NCBI GenBank assembly: GCA_963677755.1
Contig: OY782506.1
Span: 2,480,001-2,544,000, forward strand
Direction: 5' to 3'
DNA length: 64,000 nucleotides
From: JAIOSF01 sp963677755
GTDB lineage: Bacteria; Campylobacterota; Campylobacteria; Campylobacterales; Arcobacteraceae
The position numbers and the translations under genes are program-made. Below the pieces are notes generated by a model. It was not told the origin of the DNA. It was given only the letters and a program-made list of their open reading frames with translations, and did no database searches. Shown here piece by piece: positions 8,397 to 17,205 of the stretch (the first letter of the stretch is position 1; every line of letters begins with the position of its first letter).

Positions 8397-9596
8397 ATGA
8401 AACTACAAGAGATAAAAAATATAGATATTGCTGGTAAAAAAGTATTTATTAGATGTGATTTTAATGTACCTGTTGATGAGTATCAAAATATAACAGATGA
8501 CAGAAGAATACGAAGTGCTTTAAATACTATTCGATACTGTATTGACAATGATTGTGCGATAATTATTGCAAGTCATTTTGGAAGACCAAAAGGTGGTTAT
8601 GAAGAAAAATATAGTTTAAGACCAGTAAAACAAAGACTAAAAACATTATTACAAATGGAAACTATAAAACTAGCTCCAAGCATAGTATGTGAAGAAACAC
8701 TTAAAATGGCAAGTGAACTTAAAAATGGCGAAATAATGTTTTTAGAAAATATGCGATTTGAAGAGGGTGAAACTACAAACGACCCAGAATTATCTAAAAA
8801 ACTAGCTTCAATGGCTGATATTTATATTAATGATGCTTTTGGTGTATCACATAGAGCACATGCTTCTGTTGAAGGGATTGCAAATCATTTTGATATTAAT
8901 CATAAAGCGGCTGGATTTTTACTAGCAACTGAGATAAAGTTTTTTTACCATATTATTGAAGAGCCTAAACGACCATTTGTGAGTATTGTAGGTGGAAGTA
9001 AAGTAAGTGGAAAACTAGAAGCTTTGTATAATCTTGTACCAAAAGTTGATAAAATCATTATCGGTGGTGGTATGGCATTTACTTTCCTTAAAGCGCTTGG
9101 ACATGAGGTTGGAAACTCTTTAGTTGAAGATGATTTAATCCCTGAAGCTTTAAAAATTATGGAAGTAGCTCAACAAAAAGGTGTAAAATTTTATCTCCCT
9201 GTTGATGTTATAGCTGCGGAGGCTTTTGATAGTGAATCTTTTGCAAAAGCGGTAACCATTCAAGAGATACCAAAAGGGTGGATGGGACTTGATATTGGTC
9301 CTGCATCTGCTTTACTTTTTGCTCAAGCTTTAGAAGATGCCCATACAATACTTTGGAATGGTCCTATGGGTGTGTATGAGATGGATAAGTTTGCAAAAGG
9401 GAGTACTAAACTCTCTCATGCGGTGGCTTCATCTTATGCAACAACTGTAGTTGGTGGTGGAGATACTGCTGACTTAGTAAGAAGAACAGGAGATGAAGAG
9501 GAGATGACTTTTATCTCTACAGGTGGTGGTGCTTCTTTAGAGCTTATAGAGGGTAAAGTATTACCTGGTGTAAAAGCACTAATTATTGAAGAATAG
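8397..9596 (+). CDS. pgk: Phosphoglycerate kinase
   Basis: The 399-residue protein matches the normal length of bacterial PGK. It transfers phosphate between 1,3-bisphosphoglycerate and ADP. The N-terminal substrate-binding signature VFIRCDFNVP lies at residues 16-25, with SHFGRP further on. The C-terminal nucleotide-binding part shows GGGDTADLV and STGGGASLELIEG. An AAGGAAT ribosome binding site precedes the ATG. It is followed after nine bases by a GAPDH-like paralogue, so at least these two are co-transcribed. Confidence 0.95.
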   Translation: MKLQEIKNIDIAGKKVFIRCDFNVPVDEYQNITDDRRIRSALNTIRYCIDNDCAIIIASHFGRPKGGYEEKYSLRPVKQRLKTLLQMETIKLAPSIVCEETLKMASELKNGEIMFLENMRFEEGETTNDPELSKKLASMADIYINDAFGVSHRAHASVEGIANHFDINHKAAGFLLATEIKFFYHIIEEPKRPFVSIVGGSKVSGKLEALYNLVPKVDKIIIGGGMAFTFLKALGHEVGNSLVEDDLIPEALKIMEVAQQKGVKFYLPVDVIAAEAFDSESFAKAVTIQEIPKGWMGLDIGPASALLFAQALEDAHTILWNGPMGVYEMDKFAKGSTKLSHAVASSYATTVVGGGDTADLVRRTGDEEEMTFISTGGGASLELIEGKVLPGVKALIIEE

Positions 9597-9605
9597 TTTT
9601 AGTTT

Positions 9606-10634
9606 ATGAATATATTGCTAAATGGAGTAGGGAGAATTGGTAAGTCAATAGTAAGGATTGCCAACTCTTTTGAAAATATAAACATAGTAGCAATAAATGA
9701 GCTTAATACAAATATAGATAATATAGCATATAGTATCAACTATGATTCTACTTATGGGCGATTTGAAGATAGGTATAGTGTTGAAGAAAAAACTATCAAA
9801 AATTCAAAAAACCATATAAAGATATTAAACTATTCTACCCTTACACAGATAGATTTTGAAAAATACAAAATTGATATAGTTGTAGATGCAAGTGGTGCAA
9901 AAGTTGATATTGATAGTTTAAAAGAGTTACCACTTAAAAAAATTCTTTTAACTCATCCTAATAAAAATGCTGATATAAATGTGATAGCAGGTGTGAATGA
10001 AAATGAACTTTTAAATAAATCATATAAAGTTATCTCAACAAGTTCTTGTAATGCAACAGCACTTTTGCCTGTACTAAAAATTGTTGATGAACATTTTTCT
10101 ATTGAATATGGAGATGTGAGTACTATTCATCCTTTACTTAATCATCAAAAAACTTTAGACAGTGGTTGTATTGGAAGCAGTGATAGAGATGTAGCTTGTA
10201 ATTTTGAATTTGGTAGAAGTTCAACACAAAACATTATACCAAGTAAGACTACAACTATTGATGCTTGTTCTTATATTTTATCTAATATTAATAATGAGAG
10301 TATCTCTTCTAGTTCCTTTCGAGTTCCAACTGCAACTGTGGGTGCTATTAATGTCGTATTAACGCTACAAAAAGAGATAACTAAAGAGAAGTTATTGGAA
10401 CTATTAGAACAGTATCAAAAAACACAAAAATCAAAAATAATATTAAATAATTTTGAACCTTTAGTTTCAAGTGATTTTGCACAACAAGAATATACATCTA
10501 TTATAGATCATAGATTTACACAAGTGAAAAAAAACAAAATGTTAAAATTTGTTTTGTGGTATGACAATGAGTGGGGTTATGCTTCTAAAGTAGTTGATAT
10601 TATTAAAAGTTTATCAAATGATACAACAATATAA
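9606..10634 (+). CDS. Divergent glyceraldehyde-3-phosphate dehydrogenase-like protein
   Basis: At 342 residues this is a second GAPDH-family protein. The Rossmann motif NGVGRIGK is at residues 6-13, the nucleophile is kept as C148 and the paired histidine as H175 (TIHPLLNHQ), and the C-terminal WYDNEWGYA remains. The motif around the cysteine is SSCNAT instead of SCTTN, and the S-loop region after the histidine is rewritten and rich in Ser/Thr. It keeps the minimum catalytic pair, so it may oxidise a related aldehyde phosphate (for example erythrose 4-phosphate, as Epd does) or act anabolically; this is inference. It follows pgk by nine bases and overlaps the kinase start downstream. Confidence 0.8.
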   Translation: MNILLNGVGRIGKSIVRIANSFENINIVAINELNTNIDNIAYSINYDSTYGRFEDRYSVEEKTIKNSKNHIKILNYSTLTQIDFEKYKIDIVVDASGAKVDIDSLKELPLKKILLTHPNKNADINVIAGVNENELLNKSYKVISTSSCNATALLPVLKIVDEHFSIEYGDVSTIHPLLNHQKTLDSGCIGSSDRDVACNFEFGRSSTQNIIPSKTTTIDACSYILSNINNESISSSSFRVPTATVGAINVVLTLQKEITKEKLLELLEQYQKTQKSKIILNNFEPLVSSDFAQQEYTSIIDHRFTQVKKNKMLKFVLWYDNEWGYASKVVDIIKSLSNDTTI

Positions 10635-11820
10635 AGAGGCTATTGAAAAAAGCAATATAGTATCAAAAACAGATATCAATGGCATAATAACTTTTGTAAA
10701 TGATGAATTTTGCAAAATATCAGGTTATACAAGAGCTGAATTACTTGGAAAAAATCATAATATAGTAAGAGACCCGAGTGTGCCATCTTCAAATTTCAAA
10801 CTTCTTTGGGATACGATTAAAAATAAACAAACATATAAAAGCACAGTAAAAAATCGTAAAAAAGATGGAACAGTTTTTTATGTAAATACTACAGTTATTC
10901 CAATACTTGATAAAAGTGGAGATATTGAAGAGTTTATCGCCATAAGATATGATGTAACAAAAGAGGTTATTTTAAAAAAAGAGTTAGAAAAAAAAGAGCT
11001 TGAACTTAAACAACTCAACAAAGATTTAGAAAAAAAAGTCCAAAAACAAACTTCACAATTACGAGAGTTAAATAAAACTTTGGAGTTACGAGTTCAAGAA
11101 GAAGTTGGAAAAAATGAAGAGAAACAAAAAATTATGTTTTGGCAATCAAGGTTAGCAAGTCTTGGACAGATGCTTGCAAATGTTGCACACCAATGGAGAC
11201 AACCTCTTACACAACTCAATCTAAATATCTATAATATGAAACAATCCTCACAAAAAGATGAAAAAGATGAGGTGATACATTTTTACAATGAAAGTAAAAA
11301 TGTTATCCAAAATATGTCTTCTACAATAGATGATTTTACAAACTTTTTTAAGCCAGATAAGCAGAAAAAATACTTTGATGTAACACAAAGTATAAAAGAA
11401 TCTTTGGGGATATTAGAACAAGTTATTGTCAAAGAACAAATAACAATAACACTAGATTGCGATAATATTACATTGTTGGGAATCCCCAATGAACTTTCAC
11501 AAGTGATTATAAATCTTATACAAAATACCAAAGATGCTTTTTTAGAAAATAATATAAAGATGAAACTAATAGAGATAAGTTCAAAGAGAGTTGAAAAGTT
11601 TGTATTAATAAAGATTCAAGACAATGCAGGTGGAGTTGAAGATAAAATATTAGATAAAGTTTTTGAACCATATTTTACAACAAAACATTCAAGTAGTGGA
11701 ACAGGATTAGGACTTTTTATGTCAAAAATGATTTGTGAGCAAGGTTTTAATGGTACAATAAATCTTGTAAACCAGAATAATGGAATATTGACTACTATTA
11801 AAATACCTTTGGAGGGATAA
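10618..11820 (+). CDS. PAS-domain sensor histidine kinase
   Basis: The ATG at 10618 gives 400 residues; an upstream in-frame start at 10594 only adds eight residues inside the preceding gene. Residues 8-120 form a PAS domain with the Aer-like signature GKNHNIVRDP, which suggests a flavin-binding or redox-sensing PAS. Residues 118-172 are coiled coil. The phosphoacceptor is H191 in AHQWRQPL, followed by the HATPase domain with DNAGG and GTGLGLF. No membrane segment is present, so it is cytoplasmic. It overlaps the GAPDH-like gene by 17 bases and is followed one base later by its likely regulator. Confidence 0.9.
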   Translation: MIQQYKEAIEKSNIVSKTDINGIITFVNDEFCKISGYTRAELLGKNHNIVRDPSVPSSNFKLLWDTIKNKQTYKSTVKNRKKDGTVFYVNTTVIPILDKSGDIEEFIAIRYDVTKEVILKKELEKKELELKQLNKDLEKKVQKQTSQLRELNKTLELRVQEEVGKNEEKQKIMFWQSRLASLGQMLANVAHQWRQPLTQLNLNIYNMKQSSQKDEKDEVIHFYNESKNVIQNMSSTIDDFTNFFKPDKQKKYFDVTQSIKESLGILEQVIVKEQITITLDCDNITLLGIPNELSQVIINLIQNTKDAFLENNIKMKLIEISSKRVEKFVLIKIQDNAGGVEDKILDKVFEPYFTTKHSSSGTGLGLFMSKMICEQGFNGTINLVNQNNGILTTIKIPLEG

Positions 11821-11821
11821 T

Positions 11822-12496
11822 ATGAATTATAATTCTTTAAAAGATTTAAAAGTGTTATTGGTTGAAGATGAAAAAAGTTTAGCAACATTATTAAAAAGTG
11901 GTATAGGGGATTATTTTTACAGTTTTTCTTTAGCTTATGATGGGGAAGATGGACTTGATAAGTTTACTAAAGTTTTACCAGATATAGTTATTTGTGATAT
12001 TATGATGCCAAAATTAAACGGTTTAGAGATGGCACAAAAGATAAAAGATATAAATGAAAACATCCCTATTATAATGTTAAGTGCTTTTAGTGATAAAGAG
12101 AAATTATTAAATGCTATTGATGTGGGTGTTGTAAAATATTTTGTAAAACCGTTTGATCCGGATGAGCTTTTAGAGTATATGGTTACACTAAGTCAAAAGA
12201 TTCAGAGTAAACCTCTTATTTTAAATGATGGATTTACTTTTAATAAAACCAAACGAAGTTTATACAAAGATGATAAATATATTGCTTTGACAAAAAGAGA
12301 GGTATTATTTATGGAGCTTCTAATAGAAAATATATCCAAAATAACTGACTCAGAACTTATTAAATCAACACTTTGGAAAGATGGAAGTGGTACAGATATA
12401 ACCCTTAGAAGTTTTATAAAAAGGTTACGAATTAAAACATCAAAAGATTTGATTAATAATATTAAAGGTGAAGGGTATCAGTTAGTTTTATCTTAG
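11822..12496 (+). CDS. OmpR/PhoB-type response regulator
   Basis: The 224-residue protein has a receiver domain at residues 8-125, with acidic residues E15/D16, phosphoacceptor D59 (ICDIMMP) and the conserved lysine of the VKPFDP loop. A winged-helix DNA-binding domain (about 135-222) ends in GEGYQL. It starts one base after the PAS kinase stop codon, so the pair is almost certainly a two-component system. Target genes are not visible. Its stop lies one base from the stop of the convergent nrdG gene. Confidence 0.93.
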   Translation: MNYNSLKDLKVLLVEDEKSLATLLKSGIGDYFYSFSLAYDGEDGLDKFTKVLPDIVICDIMMPKLNGLEMAQKIKDINENIPIIMLSAFSDKEKLLNAIDVGVVKYFVKPFDPDELLEYMVTLSQKIQSKPLILNDGFTFNKTKRSLYKDDKYIALTKREVLFMELLIENISKITDSELIKSTLWKDGSGTDITLRSFIKRLRIKTSKDLINNIKGEGYQLVLS

Positions 12497-12497
12497 C

Positions 12498-13202
12498 TTA
12501 TCTCCAAACGATATTTAAAGTATCTAATAAAAGTGAGTTGTTAAACTTTTTTGTTGGTTTACTTATATTACCAATATTATCCTTTGTAGATAGGAAGTTT
12601 TGTAGATAGTATGTTTTATCATAACCTCTATTATGGAGGTCTGTAATAATAGTATTTATATCGTTTTCATCTAATAAGTCATTGTGTAAAGTTGTTCTTA
12701 CTTCAAAATCTATATCACTTTTTAGAAGTAAGTTTAAACTTTGCGAAAATTTATCATAAAGCTTTGAATGAGTGATAGAGAAAAACTTTTCTTTTGGTGC
12801 TTTATAATCAAGTGCTACAAAATCCAAAAGGTTAAGTTTTAGTAATTGTTGTAGCAATAATGGATTAGACCCATTTGTGTCAAGTTTGATTTTAAATCTA
12901 AGTTTTTTGATTATTTGACAAAATGGGACTACTTGAGGGTGTAATGTTACCTCTCCACCTGATAAAACGACACCATCAAGTAGTCCAATTCTTTTTTCTA
13001 AAAAATCTATAATCTCTTTGCAAGAATAGGTCCCTTGTTTGCAAAAAACTATATCTTTGTTATAACAATAATCACATCGCATATTACATCCACCCATCCA
13101 AACTATACAAGCAAGATGATTAGTATAGTCAAGATGTGTAAAAGGTGTTAAATCATAAACAATTTTTTGATTCAATGAATTGCTTTCTTTGTTTGTGTTC
13201 AC
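12498..13202 (-). CDS. nrdG: Anaerobic ribonucleotide reductase-activating radical SAM protein
   Basis: The 234-residue protein is a radical SAM enzyme with the cluster motif CNMRCDYC (C39, C43, C46) and the glycine-rich SGGEVTLHP segment that helps bind SAM. It most likely abstracts hydrogen from the class III reductase glycine, because it follows the two nrdD pieces. The start codon is GTG at 13202, with AGGA eight bases upstream. It overlaps the 54-codon glycyl-radical gene by 50 bases in another frame, which implies translational coupling. It is longer than the about 155-residue E. coli NrdG and resembles the larger activase type. Confidence 0.88.
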   Translation of the reverse strand: MNTNKESNSLNQKIVYDLTPFTHLDYTNHLACIVWMGGCNMRCDYCYNKDIVFCKQGTYSCKEIIDFLEKRIGLLDGVVLSGGEVTLHPQVVPFCQIIKKLRFKIKLDTNGSNPLLLQQLLKLNLLDFVALDYKAPKEKFFSITHSKLYDKFSQSLNLLLKSDIDFEVRTTLHNDLLDENDINTIITDLHNRGYDKTYYLQNFLSTKDNIGNISKPTKKFNNSLLLDTLNIVWR

Positions 13203-13317
13203 CTATTTTTCCTACATTAAAACTTTCTACTGGACGATGATAGCCCATAACTCTAGTGTATACAATACATTTTTGTCGTTTATTATTCAGTTTTTCTAGT
13301 TGTGCTGTTTTTTCCAT
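13153..13317 (-). CDS. Stand-alone glycyl-radical domain of anaerobic ribonucleotide reductase
   Basis: A 54-residue gene lies between nrdD and nrdG. The segment RVMGYHRPVESFNVGK (residues 22-37) matches the C-terminal glycyl-radical loop of class III reductases, with the glycine (residue 25) as the radical site. The separate main protein stops just before this region. The ATG at 13317 has AAAGGA a few bases upstream and follows the nrdD TAA stop by 15 bases. It ends inside nrdG. It therefore probably supplies the radical domain in trans, assembling with the 701-residue NrdD and serving as NrdG substrate. Domain identity is from motif similarity; function in trans is inference. Confidence 0.85.
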   Translation of the reverse strand: MEKTAQLEKLNNKRQKCIVYTRVMGYHRPVESFNVGKIGEHKQRKQFIESKNCL

Positions 13318-13332
13318 TTTTTTTCCTTTTAT

Positions 13333-15438
13333 TTAAGATGCAAGTTTAGAAATTTCTTCACTTGTTAATAGTTCCTCGTCACATTTTGGACAATACTCAT
13401 GTTCTCCTGCGATATATCCATGTTTTGGACAAACAGAGAAAAGAGGAGTTACTGTGATATATGGCAACCTATAATTTGAGATTACATTTTTGACTAATTT
13501 TCTACAAGCTTCTGTTGAGCTAATTTGCTCTTTCATATAAAGATGCAATACAGTTCCCCCTGTATATTTACACTGTAATTGATCTTGTAAATCTAAGGCA
13601 TTAAAGGGGTCATCTGTTAAATCTACAGGTATTTGAGAAGAGTTTGTATAATAAATATTTTCATCCATCCCAGCTTGAATGATAGAATCTTTATATCTTT
13701 TTTTATCCTCTTTTGCAAATCTATAAGTGGTACCCTCAGCAGGAGTTGCTTCTAAATTATAGAGGTTTCCTGTTTTTTCTTGGTATTGAACCATCCTTTC
13801 TCTCATGTGATTTAAAATCTCAACAGCAAACTCTTCTCCTTGTGGAGTGCTTATATCATAACTATCACTTGTGAAGTTTCTAATCATCTCATTGATACCA
13901 TTTACCCCTATTGTTGAAAAGTGATTATTAAAACCTGGTAGGTATCTTTTGGTATAAGGATAAAGTCCTCTTTCAAACATATCTTGAATAAAAACTCTTT
14001 TCTTTTCTAAGGTTGATGAAGCATAATCCATAAGCTGATTGAGTCTTAAAATTAAAGCTTCTTTATCACCTTTATGTAAAAAACCAAGTCTTGCCATATT
14101 GATAGTTACAACACCTATACTTCCAGTCATCTCAGCACTACCAAAAAGACCACCACCTCTTTTTAAAAGTTCTCGTAAATCAAGTTGCAATCTACAACAC
14201 ATACTTCTTACATGACCTGGTTTATATGCCTCTTCATTTTGAATTAACTTTCCATTTTCATCTCTTTTGTACTGGCTACCAATAAAGTTTTGGAAATAAG
14301 AAGAACCAATTTTTGCAGTATTTTCAAATAGTAGATCTGTATTTTCCCCATGCCAATCAAAATCTTCAGTGATGTTCACTGTTGGAATTGGAAAAGTAAA
14401 TGGTTGTCCATCTTTATCACCTTGGGTCATTATCTCATAATAAGCACGATTGATAAGATTCATCTCTTTTTGGAATTTTGAGTAGGTCATTTGCTCAAAA
14501 GTATCACAACCTCTTTTTTGAATCTCTTTTAATAACTCTTCATCTTCAATATCTCGTAAAAGGTGAATTTGTTTTCGTGTTGGAATTTGAGCTTTTAAAT
14601 CCTCAGGTACAGTCCAATCTATAGTAATATTTGTAAAAGGAGACTGTCCCCAGCGTGCAGGAACATTTAGATTATAAATAAAACTTCGCACCGCTTTTTT
14701 TATCTCTTTGTAGTTAAGTTTATCTTTGAAAACATAAGGGGCTAAATAGGTATCAAAAGATGAAAATGCTTGGGCTCCTGCCCATTCACTTTGTAAAATT
14801 CCAAGAAAATTTGCCATTTGACCTAATGCTTCACGAAAATGTTTTGGTGCATCACTTTCTACTCTTCCTCGAATACCATTAAATCCCTCATCAAGTAATG
14901 CTCTTAAACTCCAACCAGCACAATAGCCTGTTAAACAATCTAAATCATGAATATGATAATCTCCATTTCTATGTGCATACCCTTCCTCTTTGCTATAAAT
15001 CTTATCTAACCAATAGTTTGCTATTACTTTTCCAGCAGAATTATTAATCAATCCAGCACTTGAATACCCTGTATTTGAGTTTGCTTTTATTCTCCAATCA
15101 TTTCCATTGATATATTCTTCTATTGTTTGTGTTGAGTTTATGTATGTTGTGTCTTCTTCTAAAAAGCGGTCTCTTTGCATTTTGTGCATATGTCTATATA
15201 AAATAAAAGATCGCATAACTTCAAAATATCTATTTTTGTAAAGTTCTTTCTCTATTGAATCTTGTATATCTTCAACGGCTACGATTCTTTTATTTTTTAA
15301 TTTTTCTAAAACATTAAAAAAAATAGAGTTATTGTATGTAGTGTGTTCACTTTTAAAAGCTTTTTTTATAGCATCTTCAATTTTATATGAGGCAAACTCT
15401 TCAAAACTTCCATCTCTTTTTAAAATATTCTCAACCAT
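13333..15438 (-). CDS. nrdD: Anaerobic ribonucleoside-triphosphate reductase, main catalytic polypeptide
   Basis: This 701-residue class III reductase polypeptide has an N-terminal ATP-cone (about residues 3-92), an active-site region with DLDCLTGYCAGW (C168, C173), and a C-terminal zinc-site pattern C670-x2-H673 and C683-x2-C686. Usual class III enzymes continue past the zinc site to the RVxGY glycyl-radical loop. Here the protein ends with SKLAS shortly after the zinc site, and that loop is on the next small gene. It would reduce ribonucleotides without oxygen, with formate or a thiol system as reductant. Confidence 0.93.
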   Translation of the reverse strand: MVENILKRDGSFEEFASYKIEDAIKKAFKSEHTTYNNSIFFNVLEKLKNKRIVAVEDIQDSIEKELYKNRYFEVMRSFILYRHMHKMQRDRFLEEDTTYINSTQTIEEYINGNDWRIKANSNTGYSSAGLINNSAGKVIANYWLDKIYSKEEGYAHRNGDYHIHDLDCLTGYCAGWSLRALLDEGFNGIRGRVESDAPKHFREALGQMANFLGILQSEWAGAQAFSSFDTYLAPYVFKDKLNYKEIKKAVRSFIYNLNVPARWGQSPFTNITIDWTVPEDLKAQIPTRKQIHLLRDIEDEELLKEIQKRGCDTFEQMTYSKFQKEMNLINRAYYEIMTQGDKDGQPFTFPIPTVNITEDFDWHGENTDLLFENTAKIGSSYFQNFIGSQYKRDENGKLIQNEEAYKPGHVRSMCCRLQLDLRELLKRGGGLFGSAEMTGSIGVVTINMARLGFLHKGDKEALILRLNQLMDYASSTLEKKRVFIQDMFERGLYPYTKRYLPGFNNHFSTIGVNGINEMIRNFTSDSYDISTPQGEEFAVEILNHMRERMVQYQEKTGNLYNLEATPAEGTTYRFAKEDKKRYKDSIIQAGMDENIYYTNSSQIPVDLTDDPFNALDLQDQLQCKYTGGTVLHLYMKEQISSTEACRKLVKNVISNYRLPYITVTPLFSVCPKHGYIAGEHEYCPKCDEELLTSEEISKLAS

Positions 15439-15649
15439 TTTATTCCCTTATCTCATTTATTTTCATAATCTAAACAAGAGAAGTTTATAGAAATGATTGT
15501 TAAATAAGTATGATAAAAATTGTCACGGAAAAGTCATAAATGGGTTTTCTTAACAATACTTTATAACAAAAAAGAGTAACAACTATATAATACTTTTTAT
15601 ATCTTTATGATAGAATACTACTTTTAAAATATAATAAAGGGTTTCAATC

Positions 15650-16360
15650 ATGAAGATTATAGCAAGTAACTTTAAGACCAATCATACACGAAAAAGTACA
15701 AAAGAATTTGTAAATGCTATAGATAAATTTTTAACTGATAATAAAATAAAAAATGAAGTCCTAATCTTCCCAACTGCAACATCGTTTGACAGTTTTGACA
15801 CGGTTGAAAATCTAAAAATAGGTGCTCAAAACGCTTATTATACTAAAAATGGTTCATTTACAGGTGAGATAGGTACAGAGCAACTTGATGAATTTGGTAT
15901 AAAAACAATACTTATTGGACATAGTGAAAGACGACATATCTTAGGTGAAACACAAAAAGACTTAACACTAAAATATAATTATTATAAAGCATTAGGATAT
16001 AAAATTATTTATTGTGTTGGAGAACCTTTAGAGGTGAGAGAAAAAGGGATTACTGAAACTTTAGGATATATTTGGGAACAATTTGAAGGTATTGATTTAA
16101 GTTATGACAAACTTATTATAGCTTATGAACCTGTTTGGGCTATAGGGACAGGAGTTGTTGCAACTGCTGACGAGATAGCACAAGTACATAAAAAAATCAA
16201 AAAGAAAATTTCACAGCCACTCTTATATGGAGGAAGTGTAAAACCAGAAAATTTAGAAGATATATTAAAAATTGATAATGTTGATGGTACTTTAATAGGA
16301 ACTACATCTTGGGATGCAGAACAGTTTAAACAGATGATTGAAACTACAAGTAAAAATTAG
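15650..16360 (+). CDS. tpiA: Triosephosphate isomerase
   Basis: The 236-residue protein carries the TIM active-site set: N7 and K9 (SNFKTN), H91 (GHSERR) and the general base E160 (AYEPVWAIGTG). It interconverts dihydroxyacetone phosphate and glyceraldehyde 3-phosphate in the cytoplasm. It is somewhat shorter than the 250-residue norm, typical of Campylobacterota. The flexible lid WAIGTG and the phosphate-binding LYGGSV are intact. fabI follows 17 bases downstream, so both are probably on one transcript. Confidence 0.95.
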   Translation: MKIIASNFKTNHTRKSTKEFVNAIDKFLTDNKIKNEVLIFPTATSFDSFDTVENLKIGAQNAYYTKNGSFTGEIGTEQLDEFGIKTILIGHSERRHILGETQKDLTLKYNYYKALGYKIIYCVGEPLEVREKGITETLGYIWEQFEGIDLSYDKLIIAYEPVWAIGTGVVATADEIAQVHKKIKKKISQPLLYGGSVKPENLEDILKIDNVDGTLIGTTSWDAEQFKQMIETTSKN

Positions 16361-16377
16361 AAATAGGAGAATAAAAG

Positions 16378-17205
16378 ATGATGATGAATGGTAAAAAAGG
16401 TGTTATTTTAGGTGTTGCAAACAATAAATCTATTGCATATGGTATAGCAAAACAATGTGCTGCTCAAGGTGCACAAATAGCATTTACATATTTGAATGAT
16501 TCATTGAAAAAAAGAGTTGTTCCTATTGCTGAAGAGTTTGGTAGTAGTGATTATGTATATCCTTGTGATGTATCAAATCCAGATGAGATAAAAGCATTAA
16601 AAGAATCTTTAGAAAAAGATATGGGACAAATTGATTTTATCGTACACTCAATTGCTTTTGCTCCAAAAGAGGGACTTAGTGGAAGATTTTATGATATTAC
16701 TAAAAATGCTTTTGATATAGCTATGGATATTTCTGTATATTCACTTATTGAAGTTACACGAGAGTTAAAGCCTCTTATGAGTGATAATTGTTCTATCCTT
16801 ACATTAACATATTATGGTGGAGTGAAATATATACCAAACTATAATCTTATGGGTGTAGCAAAAGCAGCTTTAGAGATGACTACAAAGTATCTTGCAGAAG
16901 ATTTAGGGCAAGATGGAATTAGAGTAAATGCAATCTCAGCAGGTCCTATTAAAACTTTAGCAGCAGCTGGAATTAGTGACTTTAGATTTATGTTAAAATG
17001 GAATGAAGCACATTCTCCATTGAAGAAAAATGTAACTATTGATGAGGTTGGGAATAGTGGTATGTATTTACTTTCAGATTTAAGTAGTGCAGTTACTGGT
17101 GAGATCCATTATGTGGATTGTGGATTTAATATTATGGGTATGCCTGCTGTTGAATTCAACGAAGAAGGAAAGCCCACAATTGCCTGGAATGGAACAGACA
17201 AATAA
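16378..17205 (+). CDS. fabI: Enoyl-[acyl-carrier-protein] reductase (NADH)
   Basis: The 275-residue protein is an FabI-type enoyl-ACP reductase of the SDR superfamily. It shows the characteristic GVANNKSIAYGIA nucleotide-binding segment near the N-terminus, SIAFAP in the middle and the Y-x6-K active site in YNLMGVAK. It reduces trans-2-enoyl-ACP in the last step of fatty-acid elongation. Three consecutive Met-type codons (ATG ATG ATG) open the gene; AGGAGA lies ahead of the first. The stop codon sits inside a terminator hairpin and the left arm of a long palindrome. Confidence 0.95.
   Translation: MMMNGKKGVILGVANNKSIAYGIAKQCAAQGAQIAFTYLNDSLKKRVVPIAEEFGSSDYVYPCDVSNPDEIKALKESLEKDMGQIDFIVHSIAFAPKEGLSGRFYDITKNAFDIAMDISVYSLIEVTRELKPLMSDNCSILTLTYYGGVKYIPNYNLMGVAKAALEMTTKYLAEDLGQDGIRVNAISAGPIKTLAAAGISDFRFMLKWNEAHSPLKKNVTIDEVGNSGMYLLSDLSSAVTGEIHYVDCGFNIMGMPAVEFNEEGKPTIAWNGTDK

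Noticed and set aside
13153..13345. Frameshift or readthrough joining nrdD to its radical domain
   Set aside because: The nrdD stop is a plain TAA, and the small gene has its own ribosome binding site and ATG. No slippery sequence was seen, so two genes are the simpler reading.
15439..15649. NrdR-type operator ahead of nrdD
   Set aside because: No convincing pair of the 16-base repeats was found. AT-rich matches in the spacer are too weak to report.
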